From: Ramlibacter ginsenosidimutans
GTDB lineage: Bacteria; Pseudomonadota; Gammaproteobacteria; Burkholderiales; Burkholderiaceae_C
Strand: one strand, 5' to 3'
Length of the DNA stretch: 64,000 nt
NCBI RefSeq assembly: GCF_042678185.1
Contig: NZ_JBHUDQ010000011.1
The translations under genes were made by a program, and so were the position numbers. Of the stretch, positions 33,237 through 40,956 are shown piece by piece; positions within the stretch are counted from its first letter, which is position 1; every line of letters begins with the position of its first letter. Below the pieces are notes generated by a model. That model was not told the DNA's origin and ran no database searches. It saw only the letters and a list, made by a program, of their open reading frames with translations.

Positions 33237-34532
33237 CTACAGCTTGCGTTGGTCCACCACCCGCCTGGCCTTCCCCATGCTGCGCTCGATGCCGCCGACG
33301 GGCCGCAACTCAATGCGCGCGCTCGTGCCGATGTAGACCTTGATCTCGTAGGCGAGCCGCTCGGCCGCCGAACGCACGTCCGCGTGCTCGTGGTCCAGGC
33401 CCGCGCCCGCTTCGACGGCGACGGTGAGCTCGTCCAGCGGGCCCTCGCGCGTGAGGATGCACTGGTAGTGCGGGGCCAGCACGGGCTGCCTGAGGATCAG
33501 CTCCTCGATCTGCGTGGGGAACACGTTCACGCCGCGCACGATCATCATGTCGTCGCTGCGGCCGGTGATCTTCTCCATGCGGCGCATCGTGCGTGCGGTG
33601 CCCGGCAGCAGGCGCGTCAGGTCGCGCGTGCGGTAGCGGATGACGGGCAGCGCCTCCTTCGTCAGGCTGGTGAAGACCAGCTCGCCCAGCTCGCCGTCGG
33701 CGACGGGCGCGCCGGTCTCCGGGTCGACGATCTCGGGATAGAAGTGGTCCTCCCAGATCGTCGGGCCGTCCTTGGTCTCGATGCACTCGTTGGCAACGCC
33801 GGGGCCCATCACCTCCGAGAGCCCGTAGATGTCCACGGCGTCCAGGCCCAGGCGCTGCTCGATCTTCTGGCGCATGTCGTTGGTCCACGGCTCGGCGCCG
33901 AAGATGCCCAGGCGCAGGCTGCACTCGCGCGGGTCCATGCCCTGCCGTTCCATCTCATCGGCGATGGCCAGCATGTAGCTGGGGGTGACCATGATGATGT
34001 CGGGCCGGAAGTCGGTGATCAGCTGCACCTGGCGTTCGGTCTGGCCGCCGCCGAAGGGGACCACCGTCAGGCCCAGCTTCTCGGCGCCGTAGTGGGCGCC
34101 GAGGCCGCCGGTGAAAAGGCCGTAGCCGTAGCTCACGTGCACCATGTCGCCGGGACGCGCCCCCGCCGCCCGGATGCTGCGCGCCATCACCGCGGACCAG
34201 GTCTCGATGTCGTTGCGGGTGTAGCCCACTACGGTGGGCTTGCCCGTGGTGCCGCTGGACGCATGGATGCGCACGCACTGCTCGCGCGGCACCGCCAGCA
34301 TGCCGAACGGGTAGGCCTCGCGCAGGTCGTGTTTGGTGGTGAAGGGAAACTTCGCCAGGTCGGCGAGGCTGCTGCAGTCGTCGGGATGCACGCCGGCAGC
34401 GTCGAACTTGCGCCGGTAGACCGGCGAATTCGCATAAGCGTGGTTCAGCGTCTGCTGCAGGCGCTTGAACTGCAGCGCCCGCAGTTCGTCGACGCTCGCG
34501 TTCTCGATAGCCTCCAACGGAAAGCGGTTCAT
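33237..34532 (-). CDS. paaK: Phenylacetate-CoA ligase
   Basis: Activates phenylacetate with ATP and CoA, the first step of aerobic phenylacetate breakdown. It has 431 residues, the normal length. The adenylation motif HASSGTTGKPTVVGYTRND and DIYGLSEVMGPGVANECIET, GRSDDMMIVRGVNVFPTQIE are PaaK hallmarks. The start overlaps the paaI stop by four bases (ATGA), and it is the last gene of the paaG-paaI-paaK leftward operon. Ring-epoxidase genes paaABCDE are outside the window. Confidence 0.96.
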   Translation of the reverse strand: MNRFPLEAIENASVDELRALQFKRLQQTLNHAYANSPVYRRKFDAAGVHPDDCSSLADLAKFPFTTKHDLREAYPFGMLAVPREQCVRIHASSGTTGKPTVVGYTRNDIETWSAVMARSIRAAGARPGDMVHVSYGYGLFTGGLGAHYGAEKLGLTVVPFGGGQTERQVQLITDFRPDIIMVTPSYMLAIADEMERQGMDPRECSLRLGIFGAEPWTNDMRQKIEQRLGLDAVDIYGLSEVMGPGVANECIETKDGPTIWEDHFYPEIVDPETGAPVADGELGELVFTSLTKEALPVIRYRTRDLTRLLPGTARTMRRMEKITGRSDDMMIVRGVNVFPTQIEELILRQPVLAPHYQCILTREGPLDELTVAVEAGAGLDHEHADVRSAAERLAYEIKVYIGTSARIELRPVGGIERSMGKARRVVDQRKL

Positions 34533-34972
34533 GGCTCCTCCGGAATCACCGTGCCCTGGATGCTCGCGCTCTTGCCGCGGAAGACCGCCACCACCTCGCC
34601 ACGCTGGTTGGTCACCTTCATGTCGTAGATCCCGTGGCGGCCCTGCAGGACCTGCTCGACCCCCTCGCAGGTGAGCACGTCGCCCAGGTGCCCGGGCTTC
34701 AGGAACTCGATGCTGGCGCCCGCCGCCACCGTCACCTTGTTGTGGCTGTTGCAGGCGTAGGCGAACGTGGAGTCCGCCAGCGTGAAGATCAGGCCGCCAT
34801 GGCAGATCTTGTGGCCGTTGAGCATCGGCGCGCGCACCGTCATGCGCATGACGGCACGACCGGGCTCGCAGGAGAGCAGCTCGATCTGCATGAAGTCGCG
34901 CACCGCCGGGTCGTCGGCGTACATGGCCTCGCCCACCGCAGTGGCGAGCGCTTGGGGAGATCGCTTGCTCAT
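34529..34972 (-). CDS. paaI: Phenylacetate-pathway acyl-CoA thioesterase PaaI
   Basis: A hot-dog-fold thioesterase of 147 residues that releases CoA from stalled hydroxyphenylacetyl-CoA intermediates. Motifs: MLNGHKICHGGLIFTLADST (helix with the conserved Gly-Gly and Asp) and FAYACNSHNKVTVAAGASIE. The ATG at 34972 overlaps the paaG stop at 34969 by four bases, so the gene is translationally coupled. The longer open frame upstream is a shadow of paaG. Length and motifs agree with the family. Confidence 0.93.
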   Translation of the reverse strand: MSKRSPQALATAVGEAMYADDPAVRDFMQIELLSCEPGRAVMRMTVRAPMLNGHKICHGGLIFTLADSTFAYACNSHNKVTVAAGASIEFLKPGHLGDVLTCEGVEQVLQGRHGIYDMKVTNQRGEVVAVFRGKSASIQGTVIPEEP

Positions 34973-35772
34973 TCGCCGGTGAATTGCGCTGGGCGCTTTT
35001 CGCGGAACGCCATCACGCCTTCGATGTAGTCGTGGGTCTTGCCCAGGCCAGACTGGGTGTCGCGTTCGAGGTTCAACTGCTGCTCCAGCTCGTTCGTCGC
35101 TGCCGCACGCAGCAGCTTGCGCGTCTGCACGAGCGCGGTGGTCGGCATCGTCGCGAGCCGGTCGGCGAGCTGCAGCGCGGCCTGCACGCAATCCTGGCCT
35201 TCGGCGGCGACGTCCCAGATCATTCCCCACTCCTTCGCATCGCTGGCGCTCACCTTGTCGCCCAGCATCGCGCAGCCCATGGCGCGGGCCAGGCCCAGCT
35301 TCTTGACCAGGAACCAGGAACCGCCCGCGTCGGGGATGAGCCCGATCTTGCTGAAGGCCTGGATGAAACTTGCCCCCGGTGCCGCGATGGCAAGGTCGCA
35401 GGCCATCGCGAACGATGCGCCGGCGCCCGCGGCCACGCCGTTCACTGCAGCGATGGTGGGAACGCGCACGTCCATCAGCTTGCGGATGGAGGGATTGAAG
35501 GCCTGGTCGATCACCGGGCCCGGGTCCGCGCGCTTCACCAGGTCGGGACCGGGCTCGAAGTCGAATTCGGCGAGATCGGCGCCGGCGCAGAAACCGCGCC
35601 CCGCACCCGTCAGCACGGCGGCGCGGACGGCCTTGTCCGCGTTGATGCGGTCGAGTGCGGCCCACAGGTCGCGGTGCATCTGGCGCGTGAAGCTGTTGAG
35701 GGCCTGCGGCCGGTTCAGCGTGACGACGGCCACGCTGCCCCGCGCCTCGTACAGCACGGTGGCTTCGCTCAT
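34969..35772 (-). CDS. paaG: Ring-1,2-epoxyphenylacetyl-CoA isomerase PaaG
   Basis: Crotonase-fold enzyme converting the ring epoxide to oxepin-CoA. It has 267 residues from the ATG at 35772 (MSEATVLYEARGSVAVVTLN). The CoA/oxyanion segments are GRGFCAGADLAEFDFEPGPD and IAAVNGVAAGAGASFAMACD, and the isomerase catalytic Asp lies in GLIPDAGGSWFLVKKLG. It is the first gene of the leftward operon and divergent from an enoyl-CoA hydratase; a weak TAGATT -10 candidate for it lies at 35793-35798 on the minus strand. Confidence 0.92.
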   Translation of the reverse strand: MSEATVLYEARGSVAVVTLNRPQALNSFTRQMHRDLWAALDRINADKAVRAAVLTGAGRGFCAGADLAEFDFEPGPDLVKRADPGPVIDQAFNPSIRKLMDVRVPTIAAVNGVAAGAGASFAMACDLAIAAPGASFIQAFSKIGLIPDAGGSWFLVKKLGLARAMGCAMLGDKVSASDAKEWGMIWDVAAEGQDCVQAALQLADRLATMPTTALVQTRKLLRAAATNELEQQLNLERDTQSGLGKTHDYIEGVMAFREKRPAQFTGE

Positions 35773-35867
35773 GGTGGTTCTCCTTGGCGCCGAATCTAGC
35801 ACCCGCGGCGCACGCGACCGGAGCATGGTTTCCCTTGGGTATAGTGGGCGCTCCGCAGGAGAACGGC

Positions 35868-36647
35868 ATGGCCTACGAATTCATCGAAGTGCGCACGGAA
35901 GCGGGCAAGGTTGGCGTGATCACGCTCAACCGGCCCAAGCAACTCAACGCCCTCAGCAACGGCCTGATGGACGAGCTCGGACAGGCCCTCAAGGCCTTCG
36001 ACGCCGACGAGGCGATCGGCTGCATGATCCTCACCGGCAGCGAGAAGGCCTTCGCCGCGGGCGCCGACATCGGCGCCATGGCGAGCTATACCTTCGCGGA
36101 CGTCTACAAGGGCGACTACATCACGCGCAACTGGGAAACGATCCGCTCGATCCGCAAGCCCGTGATCGCGGCCGTGAGCGGCTTCGCGCTGGGCGGCGGC
36201 TGCGAGCTGGCGATGATGTGCGACTTCATCATCGCCGCCGACAACGCGAAGTTCGGCCAGCCCGAGATCAAGCTGGGCATCATTCCCGGCGCCGGCGGCA
36301 CGCAGCGCCTGCCGCGCGCGGTGGGCAAGGCCAAGGCCATGGACATGGCGCTCACGGGCCGGATGATGGATGCGACCGAAGCGGAACGCGCGGGACTCGT
36401 GAGCCGGGTCGTGCCTTTCGCCAAGCTGATGGAAGAGACGCTCGGCGCTGCCCTGCAGATCTGCGAGTACTCGCAAGTCGCCGTACTCGCCGCCAAGGAA
36501 TCGGTGAACCGCTCCTTCGAGAGCGGGCTGGCCGACGGCGTCATGTTCGAGCGGCGCATGTTCCACGCCCTCTTCGCGACCGAGGACCAGAAGGAAGGCA
36601 TGGATGCGTTCGTGAACAAGCGCAAGGCGCAGTTCAAGCATCGCTGA
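35868..36647 (+). CDS. Enoyl-CoA hydratase (PaaF-like)
   Basis: Crotonase-fold hydratase of 259 residues. Both catalytic Glu of classical hydratases are present: GFALGGGCELAMMCDFIIAA and QPEIKLGIIPGAGGTQRLPR. The oxyanion-loop segment is SEKAFAAGADIGAMASYTFA. The ATG at 35868 gives the family N-terminus MAYEFIEVRTEAGKVGVITL. A TATAGT -10-like element lies at 35840-35845, about 22 bases before the start codon. It is divergent from paaG. PaaF is suggested by location, but general beta-oxidation is equally possible. Confidence 0.88.
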   Translation: MAYEFIEVRTEAGKVGVITLNRPKQLNALSNGLMDELGQALKAFDADEAIGCMILTGSEKAFAAGADIGAMASYTFADVYKGDYITRNWETIRSIRKPVIAAVSGFALGGGCELAMMCDFIIAADNAKFGQPEIKLGIIPGAGGTQRLPRAVGKAKAMDMALTGRMMDATEAERAGLVSRVVPFAKLMEETLGAALQICEYSQVAVLAAKESVNRSFESGLADGVMFERRMFHALFATEDQKEGMDAFVNKRKAQFKHR

Positions 36648-36671
36648 AACCGGACCGCCGGATTTTCTCCT

Positions 36672-36677
36672 TATAAT
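36672..36677 (+). promoter_or_regulatory. TATAAT -10 element for the tRNA gene
   Basis: A perfect TATAAT sits 10 bases before the mature tRNA 5' end. No convincing -35 was found at the right distance. Confidence 0.65.
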
Positions 36678-36687
36678 GGAGAGCTCA

Positions 36688-36764
<77 letters not shown>

Positions 36765-36770
36765 GACTCC

Positions 36771-36805
36771 GAAACCCCCGTGGATCGACTATTCCCGGGG
36801 GTTTC
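36771..36805. terminator. Terminator after the tRNA gene
   Basis: GAAACCCCCG (36771-36780) pairs with CGGGGGTTTC (36796-36805) over a 15-base loop, followed by TTCATG. It lies 6 bases past the tRNA CCA end and can also serve the convergent RidA-like gene. Confidence 0.8.
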
Positions 36806-36821
36806 TTCATGCCGGCCCGGC

Positions 36822-37178
36822 TCAGCCTGCGACCGGCTTGTCCGGCACGACCGCGATCACCTCGAGCTGCAGCAGCATGCCGCCGCGCAGGTCGTGCACG
36901 AGCGTGTGGCGCGCGGGCCGGTCGTGCGGATCGGGGATGCACTTCAGCCATTCCACGTTGATGGCCTCGCGCACGGATTCGTCCTTGACGAACACGGTGA
37001 CGCGGCCCACGTCCTCCAGCGTCGCGCCGCCGTTGGCAAGCAAGGTGCGCAGGTTCTGGAAGGCGACGCGCCCCTGCTCCGCCCCATCCGCCGGCAGCTC
37101 GCCCGTAGCCGGATCCTTGCCGGCGATGCCGGAGGAGAAGATCATGTTCCCCACGCGCGCACCCATGGGGATGGGCAC
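36822..37178 (-). CDS. RidA (YjgF/YER057c) family protein, 5' end probably frameshifted
   Basis: As read, a 118-residue protein from a GTG at 37178: VPIPMGARVGNMIFSSGIAG, then VGRVTVFVKDESV and RPARHTLVHDLRGGMLLQLE, which includes the Arg that deaminates enamine intermediates in RidA. The GTG is unusually deep. Just upstream the other frame starts at an ATG (37233), and joining it through a C5 tract near 37217 would give a normal ~136-residue protein with SLEVPGVTHGKV. So the gene looks one base off at its 5' end. It is either a real frameshift or a sequence error; if real, function may be reduced. Confidence 0.75.
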   Translation of the reverse strand: MPIPMGARVGNMIFSSGIAGKDPATGELPADGAEQGRVAFQNLRTLLANGGATLEDVGRVTVFVKDESVREAINVEWLKCIPDPHDRPARHTLVHDLRGGMLLQLEVIAVVPDKPVAG

Positions 37179-37231
37179 CTTGCCGTGGGTGACGCCGGGA
37201 ACTTCGAGCGAGCGGGGGTCTGCGTGCGTTC

Positions 37232-37420
37232 ATGACCATTGCGCAGATCATGGAGAGCCCGCGCCGCCGCGCGCACCTCACCAGCTTCCCCTTGCAGGCC
37301 GGCCAGCCGGACTGCGTGCGCAAGATGCAGTCCGAAGTGATGGGCGTGGAGATCGGCGAGTTCCAGGGGCTGGCGCCGCAGTTCGAGGTCCGCCCCAGGA
37401 CGGCAGAACGCCCCGGCTAA
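37232..37420 (+). CDS. Orphan small ORF, possibly a gene fragment
   Basis: A 62-codon frame with strong third-position GC bias, starting MTIAQIMESPRRRAHLTSFP and containing CVRKMQSEVMGVEIGEFQGL. I do not recognise the family. It has no signal peptide or membrane span. Its ATG lies on the same CATG as the putative frameshifted RidA start on the other strand. It may be the surviving piece of a longer gene. It is followed by a TAAAAT -10-like element at 37418-37423. Confidence 0.4.
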   Translation: MTIAQIMESPRRRAHLTSFPLQAGQPDCVRKMQSEVMGVEIGEFQGLAPQFEVRPRTAERPG

Positions 37421-37474
37421 AATGCACGCTCCCGGCTGCATTGCTTCCGGGATGCAACGCTTTCGTTGACACCC

Positions 37475-37499
37475 AAGGCACTGTCCCGCACAGTGCCTT
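37475..37499 (+). other. Leader hairpin upstream of an exported-protein gene
   Basis: AAGGCACTGT (37475-37484) pairs perfectly with ACAGTGCCTT (37490-37499) over CCCGC and is followed by CGTCTTT. It sits 30 bases before the ATG at 37529 and could be an attenuator-like leader or the terminator of the upstream ORF. Confidence 0.5.
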
Positions 37500-37528
37500 C
37501 GTCTTTCCACAGCCTCTGGATCTACACC

Positions 37529-37939
37529 ATGAACCGCTGGATGCGATTCCTCCTTTCCGCCCTGCTCGCTGCCGTTGCCGTTTCGGCTGCCGCGCAGGCC
37601 GTCATGCGCGATGCGCCGCGCGACGTCAAACCGGGCCTCCTCGCCGTGAGCGCGACGCCGCCCGTGATCACCGTGGACGGCAAGCCCGACCGCTTCGCGC
37701 CCGGCGCGCGCATCCACGACCGCAACAACATGCTGGTGCTGACCGGCGCGGTCGCGGGCCAGAGCCTCTACACGGTGTACCGGCGCGACAGCTCGGGCCT
37801 CGTGCACGACGTCTGGGTCCTCAACGAGGAGGAGTACGCCAAGATCGGCGGCGTGCGCACCGGCGACCCGGACGGCTACAAGCGGCTCAACGACCTGCTG
37901 GATGCGATCTGGGCGTCGCGCTGGCTGCTGCTGAAGTGA
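37529..37939 (+). CDS. Small exported protein of unknown function upstream of miaB
   Basis: A 136-residue precursor with a signal peptide (RFLLSALLAAVAVSAAAQAV). The mature part contains DRNNMLVLTGAVAGQSLYTV and YRRDSSGLVHDVWVLNEEEY and is rich in charged residues, with no membrane span or known catalytic motif. From memory, a similar small exported protein often precedes miaB in Burkholderiales. It is 8 bases from miaB and probably in one transcript. No function is assigned. Confidence 0.75.
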   Translation: MNRWMRFLLSALLAAVAVSAAAQAVMRDAPRDVKPGLLAVSATPPVITVDGKPDRFAPGARIHDRNNMLVLTGAVAGQSLYTVYRRDSSGLVHDVWVLNEEEYAKIGGVRTGDPDGYKRLNDLLDAIWASRWLLLK

Positions 37940-37947
37940 GGCCGGCC

Positions 37948-39285
37948 ATGAAGAAGGTGTACATCAAGACCTTCGGCTGCCAGATGAACGAGTACGACTC
38001 GGACAAGATGGCGGACGTGATGAACGCGGCCGAAGGCTACGAGCCCACGCAGGATCCCGAACAGGCGGACCTGATCCTCTTCAACACCTGCTCGGTCCGC
38101 GAGAAGGCGCAGGAAAAGGTGTTCTCCGACCTCGGCCGCGTGAAGCACCTGAAGCAAAAGGGCGTGCTGATCGGCGTGGGCGGTTGCGTCGCAAGCCAGG
38201 AAGGCGCGGCCATCATCGAGCGCGCGCCCTACGTGGACGTGGTGTTCGGCCCGCAGACCCTGCACCGCCTGCCGGAACTGCTGGCGCAGCGCGAGAAGCA
38301 GCAGCGCCCGCAGGTGGACATCAGCTTCCCCGAGATCGAGAAGTTCGACCACCTGCCGCCCGCGCGCGTGGAAGGCGCCTCGGCCTTCGTGTCGATCATG
38401 GAAGGTTGCTCGAAGTACTGCAGCTACTGCGTGGTGCCGTACACGCGCGGCGAGGAAGTGTCGCGACCCTTCGACGACGTGCTCACCGAAGTCGCCGGCC
38501 TCGCCGACCAGGGCGTGAAGGAAGTGACGCTGCTCGGTCAGAACGTGAACGCCTATCGCGGGAAGATGGGCGACACCGGGGAGATCGCCGACTTCGCGCT
38601 GCTGATCGAGTACGTGGCGGAGATCCCCGGGATAGCCCGCATCCGCTACACGACGAGCCACCCCAACGAATTCACGCAGCGGCTGGTCGACGTGTACGCC
38701 AAGGTGCCGCAGCTCGTGAGCCACCTGCACCTGCCGGTGCAGCATGGCAGCGACCGCATCCTGATGGCGATGAAACGCGGCTACACCGCCATGGAGTACA
38801 AGAGCACGATCCGCAAGCTACGTGCGGTGCGTCCTCAGATCTCGCTGTCGACCGACTTCATCGTCGGCTTCCCCGGCGAGACGGAGGAAGACTTCGGCAA
38901 GATGATGAAGCTGGTGGAAGACGTAGGCTACGACGCGAGCTTCTCGTTCATCTTCAGCCCGCGTCCCGGCACGCCCGCCGCGCAACTGCACGACGACACG
39001 CCGCACGCGGTCAAGCTCAAGCGCCTGCAGCATCTGCAGGCCGTGCTGGAAGAGAACGTGCAGCGCATCAGCGCGAGCCGCGTCGGCACCGTGCAGCGCA
39101 TCCTCGTGGAAGGCCCTTCGCGCAAGGACCCCAACGAGCTGATGGGGCGCACGGAGTGCAACCGCATCGTCAATTTCGCGGGGCCGCAGCGCCTCGTGGG
39201 CCAGATGGTCGACGTGACGATCACGCAGGCGCTGCCGCACTCGCTGCGCGCGGAGGCCATAGTGAACGAGCGGGTGGCGGTTTAG
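37948..39285 (+). CDS. miaB: tRNA 2-methylthio-N6-isopentenyladenosine synthase MiaB
   Basis: A radical-SAM methylthiotransferase acting on tRNA A37. It has 445 residues. The N-terminal UPF0004 domain has YIKTFGCQMNEYDSDKMADV and the radical-SAM triad is in VSIMEGCSKYCSYCVVPYTR (Cys-x3-Cys-x2-Cys) near residue 155. The C-terminal TRAM domain ends DVTITQALPHSLRAEAIVNE. The ATG at 37948 is standard. The last part of this gene is partly repeated at 40861-40936 with a different terminal sequence, so this 3' end may be of foreign origin. Confidence 0.96.
   Translation: MKKVYIKTFGCQMNEYDSDKMADVMNAAEGYEPTQDPEQADLILFNTCSVREKAQEKVFSDLGRVKHLKQKGVLIGVGGCVASQEGAAIIERAPYVDVVFGPQTLHRLPELLAQREKQQRPQVDISFPEIEKFDHLPPARVEGASAFVSIMEGCSKYCSYCVVPYTRGEEVSRPFDDVLTEVAGLADQGVKEVTLLGQNVNAYRGKMGDTGEIADFALLIEYVAEIPGIARIRYTTSHPNEFTQRLVDVYAKVPQLVSHLHLPVQHGSDRILMAMKRGYTAMEYKSTIRKLRAVRPQISLSTDFIVGFPGETEEDFGKMMKLVEDVGYDASFSFIFSPRPGTPAAQLHDDTPHAVKLKRLQHLQAVLEENVQRISASRVGTVQRILVEGPSRKDPNELMGRTECNRIVNFAGPQRLVGQMVDVTITQALPHSLRAEAIVNERVAV
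39214..39243 (+). repeat. 30-base perfect direct repeat, left copy (inside miaB)
   Basis: These 30 bases encode VTITQALPHS in miaB and are repeated exactly at 40861-40890. They bracket the 1.6-kb acetyltransferase/DUF535 cassette. Confidence 0.9.
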
Positions 39286-39839
39286 CCGTCACTGAAGGCC
39301 GGGCACTCAGGGCTGATCAGGCAAGGAGTCGTCGACTGATGGGGCTCGAGTGCCATTCCGGTGGGTGGCACGCTGGATCCACGCTCATGCATCTCCCGTT
39401 CCTGCCGCCTGATGATGCGCGCGGGAATGCCGACGGCCGTGCAGTCAGCTGGAACATCTTCGAGAACCACGGCCATGGCCCCAATCCGTGCGCCGTCGCC
39501 CACGTGCACCTTGCCGAGGACCTTGGCGCCGGCACCGATATATACGCGGTTCCCGATCACCGGATACTCCCCGGCGCCGATCATGCCCAGGGTGACCTGC
39601 TGCATGATCATGCAATCGTCTCCTACTCGCGCGTTTTCGTGGAAGACCAGCCCGTTGGGATGAGGCAGCCGCACGTTTGCGCCGAGTCGCGCCCGTGGAT
39701 CGATGTCCGAAGCGGTCATCACGCTCCAGAACAGATGCCGGGCACGCGCGTACTTGCGAAGCAGCACGTGCACCAGCCCGGGGCGGCCCGCATGGCGCTG
39801 GTAATCGCGGATGCTTTTGAGAAGTGCCCGGGCAAACAT
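39282..39839 (-). CDS. Serine acetyltransferase-like hexapeptide-repeat protein
   Basis: A 185-residue left-handed beta-helix acyltransferase. The hexapeptide repeats are seen in LGANVRLPHPNGLVFHENAR, CMIMQQVTLGMIGAGEYPVI and VYIGAGAKVLGKVHVGDGAR, with the CysE-type IPARIIRRQ near residue 155. CysE-like enzymes acetylate serine or sugars; cell-envelope sugar acetylation is equally possible. It lacks the N-terminal domain of canonical CysE (about 270 residues). Its stop overlaps the end of miaB on the other strand by 4 bases, right at the presumed junction. It follows the DUF535 gene by 2 bases, as one operon. Confidence 0.82.
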   Translation of the reverse strand: MFARALLKSIRDYQRHAGRPGLVHVLLRKYARARHLFWSVMTASDIDPRARLGANVRLPHPNGLVFHENARVGDDCMIMQQVTLGMIGAGEYPVIGNRVYIGAGAKVLGKVHVGDGARIGAMAVVLEDVPADCTAVGIPARIIRRQEREMHERGSSVPPTGMALEPHQSTTPCLISPECPAFSDG

Positions 39840-39841
39840 GG

Positions 39842-40777
39842 TCAGGTCGCCTGGAACCGGACGATCGTGGGTTGGGCGCCCGGAGCGGCGATCTCCGCCG
39901 CCAGCTGCTCCAGCATCTCGTTGCGCTTGCGGTACATGCCACGCTTCTTGCTTTGGACTTCCTCGAGCGCGCGAAGCGAGAGGGTCGGCGGCAACTCGAA
40001 ATGGGAGGGCGCGATCCGGATGCCGCCGCGGTCGCACCAGATTTCGTCGTAGTTCACGTGCATCTCCTCGCCAGCGTGAGCCCCGAAATAGGCGTGCCGG
40101 AAGAAACGGTGGCTTTCGGCGACTGCGTAGATGCGGCTGACCCCGATCCGCTGGAAGAACATGCGCGCGACGTCGAGAAGCAGGTCGCGGGGACGCATGC
40201 CATGGAAATCCTTCGTCAGGACCTTGTATTGATCCAGCGCTCCTTCCGTGCTGCGGCCCTGGAGTCCGCCGATGAACGCGCAGCGATCCTGGCCGTCGCT
40301 GAACAGGGAGAACGCCAGCGAGTAGCTTCTGTGATCGCCCACGAACAGGTTCAGCGCCAGATGCCCTTCCCTCGCGAGCCACTTGGGCTGGTCCAGGATC
40401 AAACGTACGTCTGCGCTATAGCCACGCAAGTTCAGCACTTCCAGCTTGTCTTCGACACAGGCGCGAATCGGGGGTCCAATCGACTCGACGAGGTCGAAGT
40501 GTGAAACGATGCGCCGGACCCGCTCCCTGGCGTTCCATGCGGAACACTGGTAAGGCCACAGCAGGACGCCTGCGGTTTCGGGTCGCTGTTCGAGGTGCTC
40601 GTGCAGCGCAGAGCCGAGCCGCGCGCTGACAAAAGGCCGCAGCACGTCACCGTCCAGGCAGGCGCGAGCGGCGAACCTGGCCCTCAACTTCCAGCTAGGA
40701 TCGAGCGCGCGCGCCACTCGCATCCGCCATCCCAATCCCGACAGTAGCCTCATCGGTCCATCATTCGCGGTTCCCAC
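39842..40777 (-). CDS. DUF535 (VirK/YbjX family) protein
   Basis: A 311-residue soluble protein. The family core is visible: SLFSDGQDRCAFIGGLQGRS, FHGMRPRDLLLDVARMFFQR and HFELPPTLSLRALEEVQSKK. VirK/YbjX proteins are linked to resistance against antimicrobial peptides and virulence in enterobacteria, but the molecular function is unknown. Two starts are possible, at 40777 and at codon 9 (40753). Composition is less GC-rich than miaB. It forms a two-gene operon with the acetyltransferase, likely an imported surface-modification cassette. Confidence 0.82.
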   Translation of the reverse strand: MGTANDGPMRLLSGLGWRMRVARALDPSWKLRARFAARACLDGDVLRPFVSARLGSALHEHLEQRPETAGVLLWPYQCSAWNARERVRRIVSHFDLVESIGPPIRACVEDKLEVLNLRGYSADVRLILDQPKWLAREGHLALNLFVGDHRSYSLAFSLFSDGQDRCAFIGGLQGRSTEGALDQYKVLTKDFHGMRPRDLLLDVARMFFQRIGVSRIYAVAESHRFFRHAYFGAHAGEEMHVNYDEIWCDRGGIRIAPSHFELPPTLSLRALEEVQSKKRGMYRKRNEMLEQLAAEIAAPGAQPTIVRFQAT

Positions 40778-40860
40778 ACAGGCCGCAATGGCCCGAGAGA
40801 ACCAATGGTGCGCGCTGCATCGCCCGGCGCGGCGAGTGGAAACGCTGGCGCATTCGGGAT

Positions 40861-40936
40861 GTGACGATCACGCAGGCGCTGCCGCACTCGCGTGCGCGCG
40901 GAGGTGGTGACGCGGGACGATCGCCTGGCGGCCTAG
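40861..40936 (+). pseudogene. Decayed second copy of the miaB 3' end
   Basis: The first 30 bases (40861-40890) equal miaB 39214-39243 exactly. The remainder differs: after a one-base shift it reads VRAEVVTRDDRLAA and stop (TAG at 40934-40936), a plausible alternative MiaB C-terminus. No start codon or upstream MiaB sequence is present. The frame is broken by one base, so it is not translated as a MiaB tail. Confidence 0.8.
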
Positions 40937-40956
40937 CGGCTGCCGGGCGCCTGTGT

